A DNA stretch of 64,000 bases from UBA6912 sp963792895 (GTDB lineage: Bacteria > Actinomycetota > Acidimicrobiia > Spongiisociales > UBA5794): the NCBI GenBank assembly GCA_963792895.1, contig CAWBYA010000004.1, forward strand, positions 310,001 through 374,000. Direction: 5' to 3'. Below are positions 24,374 to 33,358 of this stretch, one piece after another. The translations under genes and the position numbers were made by a program. The notes under the pieces were generated by a model. That model searched no databases, had not been told where the DNA came from, and saw only the letters and a program-made list of their open reading frames with translations. Positions within the stretch are counted from its first letter, which is position 1. Each line of letters starts with the position of its first letter.

Positions 24374-25083
24374 CCGAGCCGGCGATGACCTTCATCGATC
24401 ACATTCGTGAGCTGCGGTCGCGACTCGTGAAGACGCTCATCGCCGTTGGCGTGATGACCGTGGTCTCATTCTTCCTGTATCAGCAGATCCTCGACCTGCT
24501 CGCCGGCCCCTACGTGGAAGCCGTCGAGGGCGAGAGCCTCGCCTTCTTCCAGCCGACGGAGGCTTTCAGCCTTGCGTTGCGGGTATCGCTGTGGAGCGGG
24601 CTCGTCTTGGCGAGTCCCGTGGTCATCTATCAGCTCTGGCGCTTCGTCGGTCCGGCGCTCACCGAGCGGGAGCGAAGGTACGTGATTCCCATGTCGGGGG
24701 TGCTTGCCGTGTTGTTCGTGTCCGGCATCGTCGCCGGCTATTTCGCACTCCCACTGACTTTGCGGCTGCTGGTGGGCTTCGGCGGCGACCTTCTCGAGCC
24801 CACGATCGGCGCCGACTTCTACCTGCGTTTTGCGATGCGCTTCCTGCTTGCGTTCGGTATCGCGTTCGAGTTCCCAGTCTTCCTCTTCGCCTCGGCGTTG
24901 ATGGGGCTCACGACGAGCGACAAGCTGCGCAGTTGGCGCCAGTATGCAGTGACCGTCATCGTCATCGGTGCCGCTCTGCTCACCCCTGGGGGCGACCCCC
25001 TCACCCTGCTGTTGCTGTCGACGCCCCTCTACATCTTGTACGAGCTGACCATCCTCGCCGTCCGATTCGTGTTGAAAAAGTGA
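24370..25083 (+). CDS. tatC: Twin-arginine translocase subunit TatC
   Basis: The protein has 237 residues with six predicted membrane helices. The family signature is present: MTFIDHIRELRSRLVKTLIA at the N-terminus (signal-peptide recognition site), FFQPTEAFSLALRVSLWSGL, then VGPALTERERRYVIP and FGIAFEFPVFLF. It binds the twin-arginine signal peptide. tatA-tatC after pafC is the standard actinobacterial order. Confidence 0.93.
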   Translation: MTEPAMTFIDHIRELRSRLVKTLIAVGVMTVVSFFLYQQILDLLAGPYVEAVEGESLAFFQPTEAFSLALRVSLWSGLVLASPVVIYQLWRFVGPALTERERRYVIPMSGVLAVLFVSGIVAGYFALPLTLRLLVGFGGDLLEPTIGADFYLRFAMRFLLAFGIAFEFPVFLFASALMGLTTSDKLRSWRQYAVTVIVIGAALLTPGGDPLTLLLLSTPLYILYELTILAVRFVLKK

Positions 25084-27611
25084 CCGTGTCCAGCCTCCTC
25101 GACGCCTTCATGGCCGGTTTGCCGTTCACCCCCGACCCGTTCCAACGCGAGGCGATCGCGCACCTCGAGGCAGGAGCGTCTGTCGTGGTGACGGCGCCGA
25201 CCGGCGCCGGAAAGACGCTCGTTGCCGAGGCGGCGATCGAGTTGGCGAGGCTCCGAGGAGAGCGGGCGTTCTACACCACGCCGATCAAGGCGCTGTCGAA
25301 CCAGAAGTTCAGTGACCTCAGGGCGGCATATGGTGAGGACGCCGTCGGGCTCCTCACGGGCGACAACGTCGTGAACGGGGACGCAGGAATCGTTGTCATG
25401 ACCACCGAGGTCCTGCGCAACATGATCTACTCCGACCTGCAGCGGCTGGGCTCGCTCGGCATCGTCATCCTCGACGAGGTTCACTACCTCCAGGATCGCT
25501 ACCGGGGCCCGGTGTGGGAAGAGGTGATCATCCACCTGCCGGCTCACGTGCAGCTCGTGAACCTGTCGGCCACCATCGCCAACCCCGAGGAGTTCGCCGA
25601 TTGGGTGCGGGCGAGACGAGGCCGGACAGAGCTCGTCGTGGAAACCCACCGTCCCGTGCCGTTGGAGAGCACCTACATGCTGAAGGACCGGCATCGGGAG
25701 GATCGCGTCGAGCTCTTCCCCGTGTTCGATCGCAGCCGGAAGCGCGCCAACCCCATGGTGAACAAGCTGCTCAAGAAAGGTCGGGGCCGCTTTCGACGCT
25801 TCCTCGCTCCGCGACGTCTCGAGGTCGTCGAGCACCTCGCCGCGTTGGGGATGCTGCCGGCCATCTACTTCATCTTCTCCCGCGCCGGATGCGACCAAGC
25901 GGCGCAGCAAGTGGCCGGTGCGGGACTTGGCCTGACCACGCCCGAGGAACGGGCCCAGATCGGCGCCATCGTTGCAGAGCGAACCGCCCACCTCGGGCAA
26001 GACGACCTGACCGTTCTCGGGTTCTCAGGGTGGGTGGCGGGGCTGGAGTGTGGTGTCGCCGCCCACCACGCGGGGATGGTGCCTGCCTTCAAGGAAACCG
26101 TCGAGGCGGTATTCACCGCGGGGCTCGTAAAGGTGGTCTTCGCCACCGAGACGCTCTCACTCGGCATCAACATGCCGGCCAAGACCGTGGTCCTGGAAAG
26201 GCTGTCGAAGTTCACGGGGGAGACGCACGAACTGCTTCAGCCAGGTGATTACACCCAGCTCACCGGCCGGGCCGGGCGACGCGGCATCGACACGGCCGGG
26301 ACCGCGGTCGTTCTGCACCAGCGCGACATTCCATTCGACAAAGTCGCTGGTATCGCAGCCCAGGGCAGCCACCCACTCGTGTCGAGCTTTGCACCGACGT
26401 ACAACATGGCCGTCAACCTCGTGGCCAACTACCCGCAGGAGCGGGCCGAGGAGCTGCTGATGGCGTCGTTCGCCCAGCACCGCCTCGATCTACGGCGCAG
26501 CGAGCTGACGAGCCGGCTGGCCGACCGGCGTCGTGAAGCCGAGGAGTTCCGCGCCAAAGCCGAGTGCGGCCGGGGAGACATCACGGGCTACGCCGCGAGG
26601 GCAGTGGGGAGCGACGTTCGGCAGCGCATGCGTGACTTCGCACAAGCATCGATTCCCGGTGACGTGTTCGAGTTGCCGGGGCGGGAGGGTCCCCAGCGGT
26701 GGGCCATGGTGGCGCGCGGGTATGGGCCGAATCCGAGGCTGCTTCTCGTCGATGAGTCGGGGGCGCTCCAACGCCTCGCCGCGGAGGATCTGTCACCCGC
26801 GTCTGCCGTGGTGGGAACGATCGAGCTTCCCGAGCCTTTCAGGCCGCGTGATCGCAGCTATCGACGCACTGTGGCCGCCGCCATCAAGGACGCGCCGCCG
26901 GTGGACCGTCGCAACGCGGCGACGGGGAGAAGCGAAGACCCCGTCGCATCGTGCCCGGACCTCGCGGACCACCTCAAGTGGCTCGATCGTGCGGCGAAGG
27001 CGGAGCGCGATGCGGCCCGCCTGGCGCGACGCCTCGACGAGCGGGCCGACGACCTCGTTGGCAGGTTTCGCGCCATACTCGGGCTGCTCGACGAATGGGG
27101 CTACACCGATGGCTGGTCGCTCACCGCCAAGGGCCGCAGGCTGCGTTTCATCTACAACGAGCTGGATCTCGTTGTCGCTGAGGCTGCACACCGTGGGCTG
27201 TTCGCCCACTTGGACGCTGCGGGGCTCGCCGGGATCATGACGTTGTTCGTGTACGAGCCCCGCCGCGACGACGTGGCGGGAGACCTGCCCGGCCCTGTGA
27301 TCGCCGCTGCAGTCGACCAGATTCTGACCCTCGGCGACGAGCTGGCGATCGCGGAAGACGGGAGGCGGCTCGCGCCGACCCGCCCGCCCAACGACGGGTA
27401 CGTGCGGCGCATCCACGACTGGGCTGCCGGGGCAACGCTCGACGATCTCTTCGACGACGAAGCCGCGGCCGGCGATTTCGTCCGGATTGCCCGCCAGACG
27501 CTCGACTTGCTTCGCCAGGTGAGGGACGCCTTTGCCGACGTTCGTGAGGTCGCGACGGAGGCGCTCGAGCTGGTTGACCGAGGAGTGGTCGCTGCGGAGG
27601 GACGCTGGTGA
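25080..27611 (+). CDS. helY: Ski2/Mtr4-type DEVH-box helicase HelY
   Basis: The protein has 843 residues from GTG 25080 (GTGA overlap; GTG 25086 is also possible). RecA-like domain 1 carries APTGAGKT (39-46), TTPIKALSNQKFSDL, the box DEVH in VILDEVHYLQDRY, and LVNLSATIANPEEFADW. Domain 2 has VVFATETLSLGINMPAKTVV and YTQLTGRAGRRGID. The C-terminal part resembles the Mtr4/Ski2 helical bundle (DSHCT). It presumably unwinds structured RNA for degradation or processing. Its location after tatC matches other actinobacteria. Confidence 0.92.
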   Translation: MTVSSLLDAFMAGLPFTPDPFQREAIAHLEAGASVVVTAPTGAGKTLVAEAAIELARLRGERAFYTTPIKALSNQKFSDLRAAYGEDAVGLLTGDNVVNGDAGIVVMTTEVLRNMIYSDLQRLGSLGIVILDEVHYLQDRYRGPVWEEVIIHLPAHVQLVNLSATIANPEEFADWVRARRGRTELVVETHRPVPLESTYMLKDRHREDRVELFPVFDRSRKRANPMVNKLLKKGRGRFRRFLAPRRLEVVEHLAALGMLPAIYFIFSRAGCDQAAQQVAGAGLGLTTPEERAQIGAIVAERTAHLGQDDLTVLGFSGWVAGLECGVAAHHAGMVPAFKETVEAVFTAGLVKVVFATETLSLGINMPAKTVVLERLSKFTGETHELLQPGDYTQLTGRAGRRGIDTAGTAVVLHQRDIPFDKVAGIAAQGSHPLVSSFAPTYNMAVNLVANYPQERAEELLMASFAQHRLDLRRSELTSRLADRRREAEEFRAKAECGRGDITGYAARAVGSDVRQRMRDFAQASIPGDVFELPGREGPQRWAMVARGYGPNPRLLLVDESGALQRLAAEDLSPASAVVGTIELPEPFRPRDRSYRRTVAAAIKDAPPVDRRNAATGRSEDPVASCPDLADHLKWLDRAAKAERDAARLARRLDERADDLVGRFRAILGLLDEWGYTDGWSLTAKGRRLRFIYNELDLVVAEAAHRGLFAHLDAAGLAGIMTLFVYEPRRDDVAGDLPGPVIAAAVDQILTLGDELAIAEDGRRLAPTRPPNDGYVRRIHDWAAGATLDDLFDDEAAAGDFVRIARQTLDLLRQVRDAFADVREVATEALELVDRGVVAAEGRW

Positions 27612-28489
27612 CGTGGCTGGTCGTCCTCAACCCGGCCGCCGGCCGTCGCAGTGATGTCGCAGATCGTCTGGAGCAGGCGCTCGCACAGCTCAGCGTCGAG
27701 ACCAGGACCGTCGTCTCCGAGCACCCCGGTCATGTTCCGGAGCTCGTCTCGACGGCGGTAGCAGACGGCGTCACCCGGTTTGCCGCGGTTGGTGGCGACG
27801 GCACGGCCCACCTGCTGCTGAATGCGATGCTCGCCCACGAGTGGCAGGCTCCGCCCACGCTCGCGATTCTTCCCGCCGGATCAGGCTCTGATTTCATTCG
27901 CACGTTCGCCTTGCCGAGAACTCTCGAAGGCGGGGTTGGGCTCCTCGCGACAGAGGACGTGTATCGGTGCGACATCGGTCTCGCCGAAGGCAGCTTCGGT
28001 GCCCGGTACTTCCTCAACGCCATCAACTTCGGCGTCGTGGCCGCGTCTGCCGAACGAGCGGAGCGTCTCCCGCGGGTTCTCGGCGGACTGCGTTACACGA
28101 CCGCCTTCTGGCTTGCGCTCGGGACGTTTCACGCCGGGCCGGTGCATGTCGACGCCGGCCGCAAGACGCTGGCCACGGAGGGGCTCAATGTCGTGGTGGC
28201 GAACGGCCAGTTCTTTGGTGGCGGCCTCAACATCGCACCGCAGGCAGCCGTCATGGACGGCTTGCTCGACGTGGAGGTCTTTTCGGCGCCACGCCGCAAC
28301 GCGTTCGGGGTGATGCCACGGGTGATTCGGGGGCTCCACCTCCGGCATCACGCCGTTTCGGTTGCCAGGGCCGCCGAGATCGATGTGAGGGTGCCAGACG
28401 ATTGGCCGGTGGAGGCGGACGGTGAGATGATCGGCCTCGGCTCAGCTCGAATTCGCGTCGTGCCGGGAGCGATCGACTTCAAGATTTGA
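27608..28489 (+). CDS. Diacylglycerol/lipid kinase-family protein
   Basis: The protein has 293 residues. The nucleotide-binding loop AAVGGDGTAHLLLNAM and the LAILPAGSGSDFIRTFAL motif are the GGDG and GTGNDFAR-like signatures of DAGK-catalytic-domain kinases; the second half is the beta-sandwich (GLNVVVANGQFFGGGLNIAP, DGLLDVEVFS). It phosphorylates a lipid such as diacylglycerol or phosphatidylinositol, at the membrane. GTGA overlap with helY. Substrate uncertain. Confidence 0.88.
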   Translation: MTWLVVLNPAAGRRSDVADRLEQALAQLSVETRTVVSEHPGHVPELVSTAVADGVTRFAAVGGDGTAHLLLNAMLAHEWQAPPTLAILPAGSGSDFIRTFALPRTLEGGVGLLATEDVYRCDIGLAEGSFGARYFLNAINFGVVAASAERAERLPRVLGGLRYTTAFWLALGTFHAGPVHVDAGRKTLATEGLNVVVANGQFFGGGLNIAPQAAVMDGLLDVEVFSAPRRNAFGVMPRVIRGLHLRHHAVSVARAAEIDVRVPDDWPVEADGEMIGLGSARIRVVPGAIDFKI

Positions 28490-28595
28490 AGGGTCGGCCG
28501 AGGGCGTCTGCCCTGTTGGGAATATGTGGACGGGGTAGTTCGTTCTCGGCGCGGGATGCTCCGATATACTCCCGCCGCGTCTAAGGACTGGAACC

Positions 28596-29063
28596 ATGAC
28601 TGAAAACGATCTCGACGACGTCGAGCAAGACGAAGCCTTCGATCCCGACGCCGCCGACGACGAGTGGGATGAGGACTTCGACGCAGACGAGGACCTCGAC
28701 GAGGAGGACCTCGACGAGGCCGATCTCGACACGACCCTCGTTGACGACGAGAGCGACGATGACGACGACGACGACGACGATGATGACGACGATGACGATG
28801 ACGACGACGATCGGGAAGAGGCGCTCGACGAGCTCGAGGCTGAAGAGCTCGACATGCTCACGGACGATGAGGAGTCCGAAACCCTGATCGTCGACGAAGC
28901 AACCGAGCTCCGGGCGATCCGCCGCGCCGAGCTGGCGATGGAAGGCGAAGTCGCCGGGGGCCGGGCTGAGGACGAGTTCGTGTGCCAGAGCTGTTTCCTG
29001 GTGCTGAAGATGAGCCAGTTGGCGAACCGGCGCAAGATGCTGTGCCGCGACTGTGCCGCCTGA
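28596..29063 (+). CDS. DUF4193-family protein with a long poly-aspartate tract
   Basis: The protein has 155 residues, extremely acidic. It starts MTENDLDDVEQDEAFDP, contains a run of 19 Asp (residues 54-72), and ends with a zinc-ribbon-like pair of CxxC motifs (FVCQSCFLVLKMSQLANRRK, then CRDCAA), the conserved part of DUF4193. Ordinary members are about 100 residues; the extra length is the acidic insert. A TATACT -10-like element lies upstream at about 28564-28570. It may bind nucleic-acid-binding proteins or act as an acidic chaperone; that is speculation. Confidence 0.8.
   Translation: MTENDLDDVEQDEAFDPDAADDEWDEDFDADEDLDEEDLDEADLDTTLVDDESDDDDDDDDDDDDDDDDDDDREEALDELEAEELDMLTDDEESETLIVDEATELRAIRRAELAMEGEVAGGRAEDEFVCQSCFLVLKMSQLANRRKMLCRDCAA
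28755..28811 (+). repeat. GAY microsatellite coding for 19 Asp
   Basis: Nineteen consecutive GAC/GAT codons. The two codons are interspersed (13 GAC, 6 GAT), so the tract is not a simple slippage product and the aspartate run appears to be maintained by selection. Length variation between strains would still be likely. Confidence 0.9.
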
Positions 29064-29784
29064 CGTTCTCGTCGTCCTCCCGACGTACAACGAAGCCGCG
29101 ACGATCGACACCGTCGTCGCCGGCGTGAGAGCCGAGGGTGCGGACGTCCTGATCGTCGATGACGCATCGCCCGACGGCACCGGCACGCGGGCCGATGCAC
29201 TCGCTGCGGGAGACGACGGGGTGCGTGTCCTGCATCGATCGAAGCGTGAGGGTTTGGGCCGGGCCTACGGCGACGGGTTCGGCGAAGCCTTGGCGACCGG
29301 AGCGGCTGTCGTGTGTCAGATGGATGCCGACATGTCGCACGCTCCCGGGGAACTCGGCCGCCTCGTGGCGGCGATCGCTGACGGGGCCGACGTCGCCATC
29401 GGGAGCCGCTACGTTGCGGGCGGCGCCATCGACGGCTGGTCGTGGCTGCGGCGCATCGTCTCCTACAGCGGGAATCTCTACGTCCGAACGCTCCTTCGGC
29501 TACCGGTGCGCGACGCCACGAGCGGGTTCCGCGCGCATCGCTCCGAGGCGCTGCGGTTGCTCGATGCGTCGACGTGCCGTGCCGTGGGGTATGGCTTCCA
29601 GGTCGAGATGACCTACAGATCACTCGAGGCGGGGCTGCGGGTGGTCGAGGTGCCCATCACGTTCGTCGAGCGTGCCGCGGGCACGTCCAAGATGACCATG
29701 GGGATTGCCGTTGAGGCCGCGCTCCTGGTCACATGGTGGGGCCTGGTGCGCATCTGGAGGCGGCTACGCTCCGCCATCTCATGA
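29053..29784 (+). CDS. GT2 glycosyltransferase, polyprenol-phosphate-mannose synthase-like
   Basis: The protein has 243 residues. The GT-A fold opens with VLVVLPTYNEAATIDTVVAG and has VLIVDDASPDGTG and VVCQMDADMSHAPGEL, in which the DxD-like metal site binds the sugar nucleotide. IGSRYVAGGAIDGWSWLRRI and VRDATSGFRAHR match dolichol/polyprenol-monophosphomannose synthases (Ppm1/DPM1). It would make polyprenyl-phosphate-mannose as a donor for envelope glycans. The GTG start lies within the end of the DUF4193 gene (11-nt overlap). The C-terminus has one hydrophobic helix. Confidence 0.88.
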   Translation: MPPDVLVVLPTYNEAATIDTVVAGVRAEGADVLIVDDASPDGTGTRADALAAGDDGVRVLHRSKREGLGRAYGDGFGEALATGAAVVCQMDADMSHAPGELGRLVAAIADGADVAIGSRYVAGGAIDGWSWLRRIVSYSGNLYVRTLLRLPVRDATSGFRAHRSEALRLLDASTCRAVGYGFQVEMTYRSLEAGLRVVEVPITFVERAAGTSKMTMGIAVEAALLVTWWGLVRIWRRLRSAIS

Positions 29785-30263
29785 CGATCTCCGCACGCCG
29801 TGCCACGACCGACGACTCCGTTCGCCTCCTCGAGCTGTACCGGGAGCTCGAAGCCGAGCAGACGGAGATCAAACCGATGTGGCGGCTTGCGGACGGGCTT
29901 GGCGAGCCCGCCGAAGACTCGTTGGCTGAGATACTCGCTGATCCCCTGTCGCTCGTCGTCATCGGCGAGATCGACGGTGTGCCGCTTGGCTTTGCCTGGG
30001 CGAGGAGCGAGCCCCTGCTGCCGCAGGCAGAGGATGCGCGGGTTGCCGTGGTGCGGCTCATTCACACGACGGTCGATGCCAGGGGTGTCGGGGTCGGTGA
30101 TGCCATGATCCAGATCGTTCTCGCCGAGTTTCGCGCCAGCGGCCACCGGCTGTTCGACGCCAGGGTGAGCCCCGGCCATCGCCTCGCCAAGAACTTCTTC
30201 GAATCGAACGGCTTCTCGGCCCGCCTGATCGTCATGCACCATGCGGACGGTGACGATGGGTGA
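29781..30263 (+). CDS. GNAT-family N-acetyltransferase
   Basis: The protein has 160 residues with a GNAT core: RRATTDDSVRLLELYRELEA, then LVVIGEIDGVPLGFAWARSE, VVRLIHTTVDARGVGVGDAM (acetyl-CoA pyrophosphate loop, a variant of the Q/RxxGxG/A motif) and DARVSPGHRLAKNFFESNGF. It transfers an acetyl group from acetyl-CoA to an unknown amine. ATGA overlap with the glycosyltransferase gene; its end overlaps the following small gene. Confidence 0.85.
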   Translation: MTISARRATTDDSVRLLELYRELEAEQTEIKPMWRLADGLGEPAEDSLAEILADPLSLVVIGEIDGVPLGFAWARSEPLLPQAEDARVAVVRLIHTTVDARGVGVGDAMIQIVLAEFRASGHRLFDARVSPGHRLAKNFFESNGFSARLIVMHHADGDDG

Positions 30264-30639
30264 CGCACGTGCACCGCGCGAGCGGCCGTTCGTCGAGGAC
30301 CGGGTCCACACGGCAGATCTGCCCGACACTCCACAACGGGAGTACCGCATTCCCGCCCATGCATGGGTTGAGGCGCCCGAGGTGCTGCTCCGGCTCGGGG
30401 ACGAGATCGGAGCAGCGGTCGAGTACAAGCGGCGGATCGGCAGGTGGCTGTTGTGGCGTGCAGGCCCGCCGGTCGGGGAAGCGCGCTACCTCGCAGTTGC
30501 CCCCGACCTCGCCGAGCATCACAGGTTCGACCTCCACGGCAAGCGCGGCACCGGGACGGGGCCGGACGGCACTCGCCACGAAAGGTTTCGGACGTGGAAA
30601 GAATCCCTCCGCGACACTGCGCCGGGGAGCAGCGCATGA
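30241..30639 (+). CDS. Hypothetical protein
   Basis: The protein has 132 residues from ATG 30241, or 127 from ATG 30256; the second gives the shorter overlap with the acetyltransferase. Segments such as REYRIPAHAWVEAPEVLLRL, GDEIGAAVEYKRRIGRWLLW and GEARYLAVAPDLAEHHRF look like a compact globular domain, with a disordered Gly/Thr-rich tail. I recognise no family or catalytic motif. It overlaps the M20 peptidase gene by 4 nt and is therefore probably co-expressed with it. Confidence 0.55.
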   Translation: MRTVTMGDARAPRERPFVEDRVHTADLPDTPQREYRIPAHAWVEAPEVLLRLGDEIGAAVEYKRRIGRWLLWRAGPPVGEARYLAVAPDLAEHHRFDLHGKRGTGTGPDGTRHERFRTWKESLRDTAPGSSA

Positions 30640-31991
30640 TCCCCGTCGAAGAGGTCGTCGAGCTGCTGCAAGCACTCATCCGCAATGCCTGTGTCAACGA
30701 CGGCACGGCCGACTCCGGCCAGGAGGTCCGATCGGTCGAGACGCTGGCGGCGTACTTCGGCCGCGAGGGCGAAGTGGTCGAGCCACATCCGGGCCGGCAG
30801 AGCGTCGTGTATCGCATTCCCGGAACGGTGTCCGGGGCCCCTGCGCTCGTGCTTCTTCCTCACCTCGACGTGGTCCCTGTGAGCCCTGATGGGTGGTCAC
30901 GTGATCCGTTCGGCGGCATCGTTGCCGACGGCTACGTGTGGGGTCGAGGTGCGATCGACATGCTGAACGTCACGTCGGCGATGGCAGCAGTGTTCCGGCG
31001 GTACCTCACGGGTCAGCGAGCGCCGCTTCCGGGTGATCTGGTGTTCGCCGCCGTTGCCGACGAGGAGGCCGGTGGCCGGCTCGGCGCCGAGTGGCTGGTG
31101 AACAACCGCAGCGATCTCGTTGCAGGGGAGTTCATGCTCACGGAGATAGCAACCCCCAATGTGTCTGCAGCCGGTGGCGTGCCGGTCACCGTGGCCGAGA
31201 AGGGGCCGTGGTGGCGCATCCTCCGGACCCAGGGCACACCGGGTCACGGCAGCCAGCCCTTTGCGACCGACAATGCGCTCGTCCCCCTCGTCGAGGCCTT
31301 CACCAGGCTCGCAGAGGCTCCGACGCCCGTCGATGTCTCACCCGAGTGGGCCACGTTTGTTGCCGGGGCTGGGCTCCCAGATGCGCTCGTCGCCCGGCTG
31401 CTCGACCCGGATCAGGTGGACGACGCCATCGATGAGCTCCGCGAGATCGATCTCGGCATGGCGCGCTGGGCGCATGCTTGCACTCACCTGACGATCACCC
31501 CAACGGTGCTCCGCTCAGGCGCCAAGCACAACGTGATCCCCGACACGGGGGAGGGCCACCTCGACGTGCGGCTGGTCCCGGGTCAAGATGGAACGACGGT
31601 GACCGACCACTTCAGGAAGGTCCTCGGCCAGGACCTGCTGGACCGGATCGAGGTCGAATCCGGTCTGGAGGGTCTTCCCAACGCATCGCCCACCGAAGGG
31701 CCACTCTGGGAGGCGATCGGCGACGCTGCCGAGGAACTGACCGGCTCGCGGCGCCGACTGCCCATGCTGATCCCGGTGACCACGGACGCGAGGTTCTTCC
31801 GAACCCGGGGCGTCACCGCATATGGCGTCGGGCTCTTCGACGATCAGATGAGCTTCGGTGAGATGATGACGCTGTTTCACGGCCACGATGAGCGCGTGAG
31901 TGTCGGCAGCCTCGAGCGCACGACACACCTCCTGGACACCACCATCGCCCGCTTCGGCGACCGCACGGGCGGCGGGGTTCGCGAGCCTTAG
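30636..31991 (+). CDS. M20-family metallopeptidase/amidohydrolase
   Basis: The protein has 451 residues. Metal site 1 is in LVLLPHLDVVPVSPDGWSRD (H-x-D), site 2 in YVWGRGAIDMLN, and the catalytic and bridging Glu in VFAAVADEEAGGRLGAEW; a dimerisation lid follows (WRILRTQGTPGHGSQPF) and a terminal metal-binding His region (FGEMMTLFHGHDERVSV). This is the ArgE/DapE/carboxypeptidase G2-like group acting on N-acyl amino acids or dipeptides. Intact; ATGA overlap with the upstream hypothetical gene. Confidence 0.9.
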   Translation: MIPVEEVVELLQALIRNACVNDGTADSGQEVRSVETLAAYFGREGEVVEPHPGRQSVVYRIPGTVSGAPALVLLPHLDVVPVSPDGWSRDPFGGIVADGYVWGRGAIDMLNVTSAMAAVFRRYLTGQRAPLPGDLVFAAVADEEAGGRLGAEWLVNNRSDLVAGEFMLTEIATPNVSAAGGVPVTVAEKGPWWRILRTQGTPGHGSQPFATDNALVPLVEAFTRLAEAPTPVDVSPEWATFVAGAGLPDALVARLLDPDQVDDAIDELREIDLGMARWAHACTHLTITPTVLRSGAKHNVIPDTGEGHLDVRLVPGQDGTTVTDHFRKVLGQDLLDRIEVESGLEGLPNASPTEGPLWEAIGDAAEELTGSRRRLPMLIPVTTDARFFRTRGVTAYGVGLFDDQMSFGEMMTLFHGHDERVSVGSLERTTHLLDTTIARFGDRTGGGVREP

Positions 31992-31998
31992 GCTCGGC

Positions 31999-32095
31999 TG
32001 TACCGCTTCGGTACACAATCGCCGAAAGTTCGGGTGGGGTCGCAGGCCTCAGGCTGGGGTGTACCGCTTCGGTACACAATCGCCGAAAGTTCGGG
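31999..32095. repeat. Tandem hairpin repeat (two 36-bp identical units, 61-bp period)
   Basis: The identical units are at 31999-32034 and 32060-32095. Each starts with a perfect hairpin, TGTACCG-CTT-CGGTACA, and ends with CCGAA-AG-TTCGG. It lies between the converging ends of the M20 gene and serB. The hairpins may terminate transcription from both sides; no T-tract is present, as is common at high GC. Alternatively it is a small REP-like element. Confidence 0.8.
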
Positions 32096-32113
32096 GGTGG
32101 TCCCGGCCGCCGC

Positions 32114-33304
32114 TCAGTGGTCCGAGTTCGCACCGCTTGCACGATCCGCTGCCTCGATGTCCTCACGGCGGATTCCGAGGAGGAAGAGGATCGCATCGAG
32201 GAACGGCACCTTGAGTGTCGTGTCGGCTGCGGCGTCGACGATCGGTTTGGCGTTGAACGCGATCCCGAGTCCCGCACACGACAGCATGTCGAGGTCGTTG
32301 CTGCCGTCGCCGACGGCCACGGTCTGCTCCATCGGGATTCCCTCCTCGGCGGCGATCTCGCCCAGCAGTCGGGCCTTGGCGGGACCGTCGATGACAGCGC
32401 CGGAAAGCTCTCCGCTGACCTTCCCATCACGAATCACCAGGTGGTTGGCGAATGCGGCGTCGATGCCCAGCTCAGCCCGTACCCGCTCGGCGAATATGTC
32501 GAAGCCACCGCTCACGATGGCGGTCTTGTAACCGAGCCGTCTCAGCGTGCGAGCAAACGTGCGAGCGCCTGGAGTGAGGGTGATGCGCTGGGCGACGGCC
32601 ATGAGCTTCGCCTCATCGAGCCCTGCGAGCATGGCCACGCGGCGGCGCAACGAGTCGCTGAAGTCTCTATCGCCTGCCATGGTCTCGTCCGTGATGCGTT
32701 GCACAGCCTCACCGACGCCCGCCTCCTCGGCGAGCAGGTCGATCACCTCGTCGCGAATGAGCGTCGAGTCCATGTCGATGACCACCAGCCGCTTCGCCCG
32801 ACGCGCCAGGCCCTCGGGTTGGAGTGCGACGTCGACGCGATGGGCGCTCGATGCGAGCAGTAGCTTCTCGCGCAGGTCGTCGAGCCGGCCCCCTTCGACG
32901 AGCAGTTCGTAGCTCAACACGGGGTACTTCGACAGTCGCGTGATGCGATCGATGTTGCCGCCTCCGGCGACGATGGCGTCTGCGACACCGGCGAGCGAGG
33001 CTGGGGTGAGCTCCTGACCGATGACGGTGACTGCGAAGCGATGAGGGGTGAAGTCATCGTCCTCGCTGGTCACGACTTCGAAGTCGACGTGAAGTCCTCG
33101 CTCCCAGCCGAGGAAGAGGAGGTCCTTCAGTGGTGCCCGACCGGGCTCGAAGCCGACGAGCAGACCGAGATTGAGCCGGTTGCGGACGACGACCTGCTCC
33201 ATGTCGAGCACCGTCGCGTGGGCCTCGGCGAGGATGTGGAGGATCCCGGCCGTGATACCTGGCTTGTCGGGCCCGGTGACCGTCACCAATACCGTCTCAC
33301 TCAC
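32114..33304 (-). CDS. serB: Phosphoserine phosphatase SerB with N-terminal ACT domains
   Basis: The protein has 396 residues from GTG 33304 (MSETVLVTVTGPDKPGITAG). Two ACT-type domains occupy about 1-165 (serine-binding regulation). The HAD phosphatase follows: RLVVIDMDSTLIRDEVIDLL (nucleophile Asp), AIVSGGFDIF, and VAVGDGSNDLDMLSCAGLG (metal-binding Asp pair). It makes serine from phosphoserine. It is convergent with the peptidase gene and divergent from the HAD gene. A well-conserved, intact gene. Confidence 0.95.
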   Translation of the reverse strand: MSETVLVTVTGPDKPGITAGILHILAEAHATVLDMEQVVVRNRLNLGLLVGFEPGRAPLKDLLFLGWERGLHVDFEVVTSEDDDFTPHRFAVTVIGQELTPASLAGVADAIVAGGGNIDRITRLSKYPVLSYELLVEGGRLDDLREKLLLASSAHRVDVALQPEGLARRAKRLVVIDMDSTLIRDEVIDLLAEEAGVGEAVQRITDETMAGDRDFSDSLRRRVAMLAGLDEAKLMAVAQRITLTPGARTFARTLRRLGYKTAIVSGGFDIFAERVRAELGIDAAFANHLVIRDGKVSGELSGAVIDGPAKARLLGEIAAEEGIPMEQTVAVGDGSNDLDMLSCAGLGIAFNAKPIVDAAADTTLKVPFLDAILFLLGIRREDIEAADRASGANSDH

Positions 33305-33358
33305 GGGTGGTCCCTTCGGTGGTACGTTGCGGCCCCGTTTGTAGTGGCCGGGAGGACC

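Noticed and set aside
31999..32095. Repeat pair considered as a CRISPR array
   Set aside because: Only two units, strong internal hairpins, no cas genes, and a spacer of 25 bp; it fits a terminator or REP-like element better.
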